A stretch of 64,000 nt of DNA from Hygrophila difformis. Its lineage: Eukaryota > Streptophyta > Magnoliopsida > Lamiales > Acanthaceae. Shown in pieces: positions 1 through 10,994 of the stretch; the stretch's first letter is position 1; the number at the start of each line of letters is the position of its first letter. Made by a program: the position numbers and the translations under genes. Location of the stretch: the NCBI GenBank assembly GCA_030278955.1, contig JAOANR010000004.1, forward strand, positions 54,811,459-54,875,458. The letters run 5' to 3'. The notes under the pieces are model-generated. The model made no database searches. It saw only the letters and a list, made by a program, of their open reading frames with translations, and was not told the DNA's origin.

Positions 1-10
1 CCTATTAGCT

Positions 11-300
11 TTGCAAATTTTCGATTGGTTACATCATTTTACAGATGACCCAAAAAAGATTAGCCCACAGAAATCAAAATTTAGCATGGAAAGAAATTTA
101 CCAAGAAAATCCCACAAGCAAAACATCGATAGAACAAGACCAATACCAGAAGCGCCTAAGCCCATAAAACACCAAAACTCAAATGGTGGCCCAGAAATCT
201 GAACAGAGTTGGCCCAAACACTACACCGTTCACAAGAGTAATCATGAGTCCAATCTGGAAACTACGGGAACACCTCAAACCAATCCTTCCATTCTTCGGG
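11..300. repeat. Diverged dispersed repeat, copy 1
   Basis: This stretch and 2370-2640 share an ordered series of similar blocks: a GATTGGTT-like start, runs of AGCCCA and GGCCCAA, and a GTTCACA...GAGTCCA...CAATCTGGAAA end. The match is patchy, so both look like old copies of one transposable element. I cannot name the family. The short open frame inside (11-202) has no recognisable domain. Confidence 0.4.
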
Positions 301-1189
301 GATATTTAGCAAAACATTTAAATTGAATCAGCTCAATTCTGACACATTTTGTGACAAAATAGTTTTTTTTAAAAGAGATAAAATAACATAAAACAGTGTT
401 CAATCTGCTCTTTTTGAATCCGCTGCAAAGAGTGGTATTTTAGATTTCAGCTTATTGTAGGTAAAAAGTTAGTTTCAAAATAGTCAAACAGATAATTTTG
501 ACTAATTTATTACTCACATAATCATTGAACAGCTTATTGCGAAACAACCCATCATTTCTGCGAAATATTAGTTACAGTCGGTCTCTATTAACAAGGCTGG
601 GTGGGTGTGGTTTCCAGGTGGAATAGAGTTGATAACGATATAAATGGGTTCCAGCGGTGTCGGAGCATCTATTGGGCATATGCCTGTTACGGATGTTGTC
701 GCTTGTGTCAGAGCAGAATCAGAGCTTCGTTGGTGGTTATTGCCCGGCCATGGAGGAGTATTAGTCGGTGTTGGTGGGGGAGATGACGAAGTAATGGGTA
801 AGATTATGGCGGAGCCTTTCGTGAGGGCAGTCACTATTTTCTTGCGATTTCTTTCACAATCGACACTTTGTTGTAAGAATTCTACTTTCATTTTATTCGA
901 GGATTTTATTCATTTTCTCAGAGGGCTTTTGAATCACTATTGCATTCTTTCGGCTTTTGGCATTGTTTCTGGTGGACTCATGGTAAGATATGAGGCATGA
1001 ACACTAACTTAGTTTGAATTCTATCTCTGTTCAACATTGTGTTTTGCAAAATAAACTAGATCTGTAAAAGATTAAAATAAAATATGATTTGCATCAAGAT
1101 TGAAGATCATTTTCTTTCCAACATTTAACTATGCAGTTTGTCTATCAAGCTAGAACAACTCTATTATTCCAGGATTTATTATAGTATAG
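300..1189. other. Unassigned stretch
   Basis: No convincing gene. A more GC-rich patch at about 596-1000 has overlapping open frames on both strands (644-1000 plus, 568-891 minus). Neither has a recognised motif or clear splice context. It could be a decayed exon or transposon fragment. Confidence 0.3.
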
Positions 1190-1220
<31 letters not shown>

Positions 1221-1236
1221 TTATTATTATTATTAT
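1190..1236. repeat. (TTA)n microsatellite
   Basis: About 15 TTA/TAT units with one C interruption, next to the left end of the copia remnant. Confidence 0.9.
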
Positions 1237-1241
1237 AGTGG

Positions 1242-1780
1242 CATACTCTCAAATACCAGGACAACTCTATTATGAAAAAACAAAAAAAGACTTTTATTGA
1301 TCATTCTCTTTAACATTTACAACTTTTGATGGTGCTTGTAATTGGGTTCTTGTGTTGTTGTGTACAAATGACCAAAACTCCTCTATTTATAAAACCCTAT
1401 GTAACATTTTAGAACTATTCATTGCATTTCTAGATTACTAAAGAATACTATGTTTCAATGTGGAACACTTTGGATATATCTAGAATCCTAAAAATGTTAA
1501 GAAGATAACACAAGTTTATTCATGAATCTAATAGATAATTTTAGAATCTTTAATTTAGTAGGGATCTCAACAATCTCTCCCTTCCCGATTAATCTGGAAG
1601 ATTGGTAACTCCAGCACCACCTCCGCAACAATCTTTGAATTTCTTCATAGATATCATTTTAGTCATCATATTTGACTAGTTATCATCCTATACGCACTTT
1701 ATCAAGTAATTCGTTTTTCTTCCAACGTATCTCGTATCATATGATATTGAACATCAATGTATTTTGATCAAGAGTGGTAG
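1242..1780 (-). mobile_element. Ty1/copia 3' end remnant (RNase H tail, PPT, 3' LTR)
   Basis: Read on the minus strand, about 1725-1770 encodes K-Y-I-D-V-Q-Y-H-M-I-R. This matches the KHIDVRYHFIR-like motif near the end of copia RNase H. Downstream, a purine-rich tract (about 1573-1590, GGGAAGGGAGAGAT) directly precedes TGTTGAGATCCC at 1572. That is the expected arrangement of polypurine tract and LTR start. The LTR runs leftward to about 1242; its terminus is not sharply defined. The surrounding pol sequence is decayed and no second LTR is visible. Family assignment is from motif recognition only. Confidence 0.65.
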
Positions 1781-1899
1781 GTTGAATTCTTTGCTAAGTA
1801 TATCACACCTTACCAAGATACAACTCCTTTACAAAGGTAATTAGAGATTTATAATACTACTAGTAGTAATATAATGGCGCACAAAGATTTCTTTTTCGC

Positions 1900-3741
1900 T
1901 TGGCTTTGATCAAGAAATCTATTTTGTTCACCATTTTTTAAGGTTAACTCTATCTCACATAACGATAAAATGAAATAAAAGTCTCTCAACATATTTAAAT
2001 CTCTGAAAAATTCGTGTAAGATAAATTAAATACAATAAAATCCTTTCATGGATTAGGTTTCGAATCTTAGACTTACTCAAGCGATTGAAATTAATCAACA
2101 CTCAAATCAACTACGGTAAGTGCTCATCTTCGCATTTAATGGTACAATTTTTCAGAAAGATAGGAGTAAAATTGATTTATAAATCACCAAGAGCAAAATA
2201 TTACTCCCTATTGAATAAAATAACATCCAATATAAATTCTGATTTTTGGCCTATTGGTTTAGTACAATTTCGATTGGTTCCCAAGCCTTTGATGCTCCTC
2301 AAAAAAAAATAAAAAAAAATAAAAAAAAAATTTAAAAAAATAAAAAATTTTAAAAAAAAAGGAATTTTGATTGGTTCTCTCGTATACAATCATTACATCC
2401 TCTCGTTGATGAACAAAAAAAATCAGCCCAGAGAAACGCGAAGCCTAACCCAATAAGACATTACCCACTTAAGGAAAGCCCACAAAGAAGTAGCCCAATA
2501 CAAAACAAAGCCCTAAGCCCATACACTAACAAAATTCAAATGGCCCAATTTTGGCCCAAAACACTTCATTGTTCACACTCGTAGGCACGAGTCCACGACC
2601 AATCTGGAAAGCAGGGAACTGACTTTGTAACAAAAGGCTTCAAGCAACACAAAAAGGACTAATAATAAAAACACCAAAAACAAATATACTAGTAATAAAA
2701 AGAAAATGACACAGTTAGTTCTATAGAAGAAACGGGTCGGGTAATCTGCCAAATACAAAGGTCATGGACTAAAATTGAATTTTTGCTGCCTGGTGGTTGT
2801 AGTTGTCTCCTCAGTCCTGTCTGTTTCATTTTCTCATGTGTTCTTTGGAACTTTGTTCTCGACTCTTTATGTCTCCACAAGTGAAATTTATAGTATTTCA
2901 TTTTTTCTTCTTAGTATTTTATTAATAAGAACTTGTGGTTTTTCTGGATGGCACTATATTCCCCACATCCTCAAATTGAATTGCAAAGCTCATGGGATCA
3001 CTATTTCACAAGTTGCCATATGCTTTGAGCATTTCCGGATTCACTAAGAAATGCTGTGTTTGCATACAAATCATAATTCCGACAGTTTTTTTTTCACCTT
3101 TTCATAATATGACAATTCAGGATATGTGGTAAAATCCACGTTCAGTTATTATGCACATGCATGCTCTCTCTATTAGTCATGGATACGTAGTTCTAACACA
3201 AAATCAAGATTCAAGGATCATATATATTCCAATCCAACGTCAATTAACAATGAATAGAGTCGCTACAATTCATATAAACTAGAGGCAAATCAGAGACTAA
3301 ATGTATAATATTATTTAGAGGTAATTAAGTTAAGAGGATTTTGGGGTATTTATTATCCGTATTGCAGTGATATAAAATTCTAGGCATATTTCTTTCCTTT
3401 GATTTCCTTAAATAAATAATTTTTTTTTTAAAAAAAAAAAAAAAAAAAAACTCACATTAGGCCACATTTATAAACTAAAACAAATCCCCAAGAAGAAAGA
3501 CACAACCCCGAAGGCAGGTTAAGAATCCTTGAGTCTAAAGCAAAACCTGTATATATACACACATACTACATATTTAGACCATATATGATTCCAAAATCCA
3601 CACAAAAAAGGCCATATTTTCAACTCTGCAAGACAAGAATATTCACTCCCATATATGCCAACCCCAAAACCTCGCACTCAAGAAACCAAAAGGCATAACT
3701 TAATAAGTTTTTTATATCTCCACATCCGACCTTTTGGACTG
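1900..3741. other. Unassigned intergenic stretch with repeat copy 2
   Basis: Contains the second copy of the repeat at 11-300 (about 2370-2640), an A-rich block at 2305-2360 and a T/A homopolymer at 3419-3450. I found no gene with supporting motifs. The open frame at 2775-3047 is hydrophobic but lacks recognisable features. Confidence 0.4.
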
Positions 3742-3748
3742 TATAAAT
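3742..3748 (+). promoter_or_regulatory. Candidate TATA box of the NHL gene
   Basis: TATAAAT lies 80 bases before the ATG at 3822. This is a normal distance for a short 5' leader. Nothing better placed is seen. Confidence 0.5.
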
Positions 3749-3821
3749 CAAATACCCGGCCATATATATCCACACCCAAAACACCGCTTAAACTGATCAT
3801 TCCTTAGCTGCAGCAGCCACC

Positions 3822-4646
3822 ATGCCGCCGGCACAAACACAGGTGGCACAGCCGCCAAGGCGACCGTCTCCGTTCAAGTACATTGTCGGAGCTTTGTTGG
3901 CGTTGATAGTCATCACTGGCCTCATTGTCCTAATCACGTGGCTCGCTGTCCAACCCAAGAAGTTTCGGTATTCTCTCGAACAGGTAATTAAATATATTGA
4001 ACGATAAACTTAATTATTAGAAAAGTGCTCATAATAAAAGTTGATTAGAAAAGTGTTCCTACACTCATATTTATAAAATGCAGGTTCGAAATTTACCTTC
4101 CACTATTGTAGTAGTAGTAAATTAAACCTTGCTAGCTAGCTAATACATTTTCATAAAAAATAATAGTGTACTGATAATGGAAACATACGTACACGATACG
4201 TGCAGGGTTCAATAAGCAATTTCAACCTAACAGACCATAATAATCGGCTCAACTCCAACTTCCATTTCGTCCTCCGCGCCGACAATCCGAACCGCCACAT
4301 TTCGCTCTACTACGACCGCATCGACGTCACCGTCTCCTACGAGGACCAGAAGCTCTCCATCAACAACGTCCACCCCTTCTACCAGCGCCGCCACAACGTC
4401 ACCCACGTCGATCTCTACCTCGTCGCCAGAGACGCCACCCTCTACGGCGCCGTCGCTCGCGATCTGCGCTTGGAGAAGGCCTCCGGCGACGTGGAGCTCG
4501 ACGTCACCATCAGGGCCAAGATTCGACTGAAGGTGGGCGTCTTCAAGATCCATAAGAAGCTCAAAATCCACTGCGGCTCCGTCACGGTTTCCTTTAAATC
4601 TTCCAAGGGCTTTCAGAGGGTTTTCTGTGACACGGATATTGATTGA
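3822..4646 (+). CDS. NDR1/HIN1-like (NHL, LEA-2 family) protein
   Basis: Two exons, 3822-3983 and 4206-4646, joined at phase 0 with GT-AG ends, give 200 aa. The short N-terminal cytosolic stretch is Pro-rich. It is followed by one membrane helix (about residues 19-46, FKYIVGALLALIVITG...). The rest is an LEA-2 beta domain with the family hallmark NPN...ISLYYDRIDVTVSYEDQ near residues 80-100. Family members are plasma-membrane or apoplast-facing proteins, many induced by pathogens or hormones. The exact role of this one cannot be told. The start has a good context (GCCACCATGCC) and a TATA element lies upstream. Exon 2 is rich in C/G at third codon positions, unlike the AT-rich flanks. AATAAA-type signals occur from 4901. 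Length is typical of the family and no lesions are seen. Confidence 0.9.
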
Positions 4647-5033
4647 TTTTTATTTTAACTTTTTTAAATTTAAAAATTTGAATTCCTTGTGTTGGTTTTG
4701 TGTGTAGGCGACGGTGTGGTTTGGATTTGAGGGGTTTTTTTTTTTTTTTTGAATTTACTTTTTTATGATGTGTGAATTGAAGATTTGTTGATTGTTTGTA
4801 TTTAATTATTATGATTTGTATATGGGAGAAAGAGGAAATTGTGGTTGTAAATTGTAATTGTGATCTTTGGATTTATGTTTGTTTCGTTTTTTGGATGTGC
4901 AATAAATAAATAAAGTTCAAAGGTGACGTACGGGTACACATATTATTATATAAATAAAGTTAAAGACTTAAAGATATACTCCAATTGAATGGAATACAGT
5001 CAACAGAGCTATACAGGACTAGAGTAATAAATA

Positions 5034-5292
5034 CTCCCTACTCCCATTTAAATTGTCTTGTTTCATTTCTGCACACAATCCAATATACTTTTTCAATCGT
5101 TAGTATCTCAAAATATGTACAACAAAATTTTTTTGTAAAATATATATTCTAAAACTACATGATTATATGATTTTAACAAGACCAAACTCGACTGTTTTTT
5201 TCAAACATATACTTGGAATAAAATTGAGTCAAAATTAAATAATGAACAGTTCCAAAAAATTAAACCAGACATCTTACCTGTGACGGATGGAG
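5034..5292. mobile_element. Stowaway-like MITE
   Basis: 259 bp starting CTCCCTACTCCC and ending ACGGATGGAG, flanked on both sides by TA. CTCCCTCCGT-type ends and TA target sites are the mark of Stowaway (Tc1/mariner-derived) MITEs. There is no coding capacity. Confidence 0.7.
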
Positions 5293-7090
5293 TATATTTA
5301 ATTTATTTTTCGGTAAGCGTATATTTAATTTATTGTCATACTATGTCACACATATATACATGTAATGTCTAAGATTTTACCAGTCATATTTTAAAATGTT
5401 AACCATTTATCGATTAAAATACAACTTGTAATAAAGAATTGAACAAGTTTTGAAATGTCAAAACTCTCAATTCATCATCATTTCGTGAAATTTAATTAGG
5501 CATAAGATCACCCAAATAATTATAATTAATTAAAATAAAAGGTAGAATGCATGTTCGTAAGTCAAGCATCATTTGGGGTTTATCCAAAGCTCAATGTTCA
5601 AGTTATGCTTTGCACGTCCGTCGCCTCCGCACATTAATATATACTAATATTATATGGACTAAATCTTTAGTGACCATTATTGTCTTTTTCCCAATTGTAT
5701 TTAAAGTATTTTATTATTATTGAGTAATAATAACATTTTCTTTTATTAGAGACTCATCAAGTACCAAATACCAGAATCATTTCAGATTTTTTTATTTTTT
5801 ATTTTTAAATACAAATTAAAGGAATAATAAGATTTCATTAAAGCACGCAATACACTGTACATATGTAGAATCACAAACACTGCTGAAAGAGATTGTATGT
5901 ACTACCATTTATATATTTTAGGCCCATCCAAAATTCTACGCATGCAATGAAAGGTGTTTGTTGCACGAAATATCCATCCATGGAAACTTCCTTCGGTAAA
6001 TGAATGCAAATTAGGTGTTCTTGGAATCGAGGATTTTAGTATGGGATGGTTTTGAAATATGAATATATGAATCTAATTCTACAATACGGTTTCTGTAATG
6101 GCATAAAAATTACCAGCAGGTGCAGGCAACGCTAAAAATGATGTGTAGCCCTTTGTAAAGTGATGTATGAACCTTATAAAGTGATGTAGTTTGGTTTTTT
6201 TTTTATATTAGTTTTGGGTTCATAACCTCCATCCATCACTTTTTGATACTCACACATCATATTCATATACACATACCCGTCACTTTTGAATGTGCCAGCA
6301 CCCAAACGATTTCCCTAATCATAACTACAACATGAAGTTAAGTTAATTCTCTAAATCCATATCTCACAAATACAAATCCATTTATCCAAAAATGCACCAT
6401 GAGTTAATCATACTACTAAAGGCATAATAAACCTACAATTCATATAAAATTAAAATCACAAACATATTGTTGGAAATGATAATAATGATAATTAATGCAA
6501 CTCAACTTTAGAATGAAAATAGCCGAGTTGTTGTAAATAGTTCAAAATCAGAATCTTTCATTTCTCATAATTGTTTAATTGTGTAATACTTGTTTAATAC
6601 ACATATTGAATTGTTTAGTTAGTGTCGAATATGTTCAACAGTTTTTTGAACTTGTCTAACAGTTTTCAATTTATGTTAAATTTCTCCAATAAAAATCTTT
6701 CAAGTTAAGCATTGAGAACATAAAAATGTACTGTATTCAATCTTTTAAAAATATACAGCACTATAGATCTTCTGTTTTTTCTTCTCCCCCTTTATGAAAA
6801 AGCAATTATTCTAAAAAAAAATAATAATAACCAAAAAAAGGAATTGGATATTCAAACCAAATTTCTATCTGAGTTGGATAAATGATTTTCTTCCATTGAA
6901 CATGTTCCATTAGCTCTGAAATCTGACACAAGACAACTGATTGCAAGGATGACTATATGTCTGCACTTTGTTTATCTTCGAATAATAATTGACACGTTCT
7001 ATTATCTTTTCTTTTTTTTAAACCAAAAGGACAAAAAAAATATAATAATAATAATAATAAATAACAAATGAAAAAGAACACGAATAGTTC

Positions 7091-7148
7091 AATCAACTGT
7101 TGATTATTGTTTATCTTACCAAAAAAAAATCAACTGTTGATTATTGTT
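7091..7148. repeat. 21-bp direct repeat around a 16-bp A-tailed insert
   Basis: AATCAACTGTTGATTATTGTT occurs at 7091-7111 and again at 7128-7148, separated by TATCTTACCAAAAAAA. The pattern fits a target-site duplication around the bare 3' tail of a SINE or LINE. A tandem duplication is the alternative. Confidence 0.55.
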
Positions 7149-7174
7149 GAAGCATTCTTGTAAGTATTATTTTC

Positions 7175-7217
7175 AAAGGAATACAACCCATATCACCCAA
7201 AAAAGGAATACAACCCA
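7175..7217. repeat. 16-bp direct repeat around an 11-bp A-tailed insert
   Basis: AAAGGAATACAACCCA at 7175-7190 is repeated at 7202-7217. The intervening bases are TATCACCCAAA. It has the same architecture as the repeat at 7091-7148, only 27 bases further on. Confidence 0.5.
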
Positions 7218-7229
7218 GGAATGACGGAA

Positions 7230-7238
7230 TTATAAATA
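7230..7238. repeat. Left 9-bp target site duplication of the MULE
   Basis: TTATAAATA, identical to 18626-18634. A 9-bp duplication is diagnostic of Mutator superfamily insertion. Confidence 0.92.
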
Positions 7239-7872
7239 GGGAAAGTTATTGATTAATACCCAGACATCACAAGTGTTACGTATTAGTACCCGTGTACTCA
7301 ATACATAAAGTATTGATACCCAACAAGCAAATACCTGTAACTTCAGGACCCATTACATAAAAGAAACTCAAAACCAAAATAAAATTGTGAATTGACACTA
7401 ATAACCCCCCTTTTTGGCAGAGATGTGACGTGTAATGATGGGTAGTAGGCAGCCGTTTTTTGTTTTTTGAATCTCCTCATACACGATTTGTCTCACTCTC
7501 ACACACAACCCATTTGTCTCTCTCACCTTCTCCAACCTGCGACAATCGAACTCGCACCATTGGAGCTTCGATTTCGCGCGCGAGGGTGTTGGAGGACGTC
7601 GTTCGCCCAGCTTTGGTAGGGATGGGGGAAGGGTAGAAGCTTAGGGTTGGGACGCCCCTGTTTCGGGAAGGGTTCTTGGAGGGGGAAAGCTGCACGTAGG
7701 GTTTTGGGGCGAGTTTAAGAAGGGTTCTTGGAGGGGGAAAGCTGGACGAGAGAGGATGGTATCGACGCTGGGTTAGGATTGTTGTAGGAGGGGTGTCGGA
7801 GGGGTTAGGAGTATAGTGGGACGCGGCTGTGAAGGATTTTGGTAGGGGCTGTGAAGGAAAGCTTGGGGAAGA
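7239..7872. promoter_or_regulatory. MULE left terminal region and transposase leader
   Basis: It contains the terminal inverted repeat, repeated TATTNNTACCC motifs that could serve as transposase binding sites (inference), and a GC-richer leader from about 7480. Within the leader, a GGTTCTTGGAGGGGGAAAGCTG segment of about 22 bases occurs twice (near 7669 and 7722). The open frames here on the minus strand look like chance. Confidence 0.5.
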
Positions 7873-10679
7873 ATGAGTGACATTGAAGAACAAGATGAGG
7901 GGCAAGAGGAAGCCGAAATGCAAGGATTAGAGACGTTATTGTTTTGTCATTACGAAGGGGAAGTGCATCTTGTGCGAATATATGATGCCGACCTTCTTTC
8001 GGATGTCTATAGAAAGGTGAATGATAAATGGATTGATGTGAATGCCGCAACGAAGACCCTCCATTACGAAGAACCCGACAGTGGATACTTGATGGAGCTG
8101 ATAAAGGACGACGATGTGAGAAGGATGTGCCTTTTGAATCGGGCACGGTAATGTTGTGTTAAAACCCTAGTAGATGATCTGATTTACAGCTTTTTATATT
8201 TTTGTATAGACACTGGTATTGTTATATCTATTTATGTTGCTCTTTAACTTGTACATTGGTGTCACTGTATTTGTTATATTTCTGTGCACAACGGTATTGT
8301 TACGGATAGAGCGAATCCCTTTTCTAGCGATTGTATACGTGTTTGGACTGATGTAGTGTATGGAACATGCATTTAGACATGAGAATTATCACTCCGCTGG
8401 TACCGAAAGAATATCGTGCGGTCGTTGTGACCTTTTCTGTATGAATTTCAATAACATCGGTATCATATTATCTAATTATGGTATACATGTGCCATACACG
8501 GAGTTGTAATGCAAATCGGTGATTAGTATTGTATGAATAGGATCACGGTATTGGATGACCAGGTTTTATCAATAGGATCATGTTCTGTATGAATTGTGCT
8601 ACAGGACGGATACTGAAGCAGACGAGGAATTCGACGACGACTCGGATGAGGACGAGAAAGATGTAAGGGTCATCTGGGCCAATGCAATCAAAGGTGAAGG
8701 ACAGAAATTCAAAGATGCCGAACAGTTCAGGAAGGTCCTAAAAAATCATTGTATTGCAATCCGCCGTGGATTCAAGTTTGTGCACAACAATAAGAAAAAA
8801 GTTCAGGTGAAATGCTCCATGGAGAACTGTGGATGGCGGATTTATGCATCCCGCCACAAATCTGATGAGTCGTTCGCGATCCGCACTTGCACATTGATGC
8901 ACGATTGTGGTGTGAACAATCTACGATCAAGGGTACACCCCAAGGCGACAGCACCATGGGTTGCGGCATTTATCAAGGAGAATTTGAGGCGGGACCCGCA
9001 CTATGCGCCGAACCATGCAGTGGACGCTATTCGCGCAGCGTTCAAAGTCGATATCAGCTATCGTACGGCATGGAGCGGGAGGGAGGTGGCGATGAAGGAA
9101 TTGCATGGGGACGATTACTACTCATTTGACAAAATACGGGTATTTTGCAACAGGCTACTAGCGTCGAACCCTAGGAGTGTTGCGGATTTAGAGATTGTTG
9201 AAGGTACCAAAAAATTTAGGAGGGTCTTCATAGCAATTGCTGCTTGCGTAGATGGTTTCAGGAGAGGGTGTCGGCCCCTTGTCGAGCTCGACGGAACCCA
9301 TATCAAAACCAAGTGGAAAGGCCAGGTATTGGCCGCTGTGGGGAAAGATGCGGAGGGTGGATTTATTACAATAGCATTTGCAGGTACAATGTTTGGTGTT
9401 GATACATATGAACGTTGTTGTTGTATGGATTAAGGGTTGTTGTTTATTGTGCTAACCATTTTGTTATATGTGAAAATATATGTTGTGTTTGTCATTGTGG
9501 GTGTGCCGTTTTAGTTGTCGATGCGGAGACGGATGAGAACTGGCAATGGTTCTGCATGAAGCTTAAGGACGTAATTGAGGGGGGCAATGAACGGGTGTCG
9601 TGGGGCGGGTGGACGTTTTTCAGTGACCGACACTCCGGTTTGATGAAAGCTATTCCAAATGTGTTCACTGGGAGCAATCATGCAGTATGCGTTCGACACC
9701 TTGTGGAGAATTTCAAAAAGGAGGTAATAGTTTTGCTATGCATGTTATAGTATACTGTCAGTGTAGTACGGTGTCGATTGAAAGGCACAATGGTACCAGG
9801 AGGACATCTGTTCATTACATTTTTTATGGATGACAGGTGCTGAGGAAGTACCCGTACAAGGACAAAAATTACTGGACAGGGGTCTTCAAGGCTGTTGCAT
9901 ACGCGGCAACTTACGACGAGATGATCCGGCACCTGAATTCCATACTTCAAGCAATGCCTGCTTCATCTGCATGGCTTGAAAATGCGGATCCTCGTCAATG
10001 GGCGAATTCAGTTTTCCCGGGGAACAAATGGGGCGTAATGAACACGAATCTAGTGGAGAGTTGGAATTCCTGGATCAAGAAGGCCAGACACCTGCCGCCA
10101 TTTGCAATGCTTGACAAAATACGGTCGAAGATCATGAAGATGATGAACGAGAAGCGAGAGGCAGGAGCTCGGATGACTGGAACACTTTGTCCGGAACCAG
10201 CAAAAAAATTGAACAGCGCTTACTATGCGTCCGGTGAAATGGATCTACAGCTGGCGGGGGGTTCGTTGTTTGAGGTACGTGACCATGGTAAAATACATGC
10301 TGTGGATGTGGATCGGATGACCTGTACTTGCGGGTACTGGCAGTTATTGAGGATCCCGTGCAAGCACGGGTGCGCAGCCATCGAGCAAATGCAGGGTAAT
10401 ATTCACGATTATTGCGATCCCTTTTACACTGTTGAGTACTACAGGACAACGTACGACGGGGTGATCTATCCTATATTGATGGAAAGTGATAACGTGGGCG
10501 GTGGTATTGAGGAGGAGTTCGTGCTGCCTCCTGATGTTCGCGTGCAGCCTGGGCGGAGGAAGACACGACGGATACCATCCCAAACCGAGACGAGCAGGGT
10601 AAGATGCGGGTTATGCCGAAGGGGTGGGCATAACAGAACGACCTGCAAGGAAGCACACCGGTACACTGGTGTTCAGTGA
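7873..10679 (+). CDS. mudrA-like: MULE transposase (mudrA type), intact
   Basis: Four exons (7873-8147, 8605-9383, 9515-9723, 9837-10679) join in phase with GT-AG introns to give 701 aa and one stop. Residues about 20-90 resemble the PB1-like N-terminal region seen in some MULE proteins. About 118-200 is the MuDR DNA-binding domain with Cys/His zinc ligands. The MULE catalytic domain follows: D321 in ELDGTHIK, D389 in FFSDRHSG, a CX2H motif in CVRH, and E495 in NLVESWN. A SWIM zinc finger is at C584-X-C586-X9-C596-X-H598. A CX2CX4HX4C zinc knuckle is at 678-691, ten residues before the end. All DDE and zinc-binding positions are present, so the protein could be active. Exon 2 ends inside the catalytic domain, with the FA-VVDAE junction as in relatives. 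Splice sites were predicted by hand. Confidence 0.9.
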
Positions 10680-10994
10680 CCCAGTTCTAAAGACACATAC
10701 CGACACATTTTTGATATTTTTGACCACACGACACAGCTGTGTCACTATGGTGCTGATTGCGCAGACACTGTGGTATACCACATATTGGCATGTAATATTT
10801 TTTTGGAACATGTCTGGTACATAATTGACTTGATAGGTGGTATTTTTGTATATGGTTTCAGTTCATGAAACGATCCTTCGCACGGATGGTTTCAAAACGT
10901 GATACCATGTAAATGCAAAAGAAGTAACTTTCGCATGTTCTTATTTATTATGGATGGCTTCTTAATCGATGTTGCTGCATGAATTTCATAATGT

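Larger units (their letters stand above)
4647..7229. other. AT-rich intergenic stretch
   Basis: Apart from the NHL 3' region, one MITE (5034-5292) and two tiny duplicated insertions (7091-7217), I see only AT-rich sequence with no supported gene or RNA. Confidence 0.5.

Noticed and set aside
644..1000. 118-aa frame in a GC-richer patch
   Set aside because: No recognisable domain, no clear splice partner, and overlapping frames on the other strand.
7477..8146. Minus-strand frames over the transposase leader and first exon
   Set aside because: Low-complexity Ser/Pro composition, no splice or domain support, and overlap with a well-supported exon.
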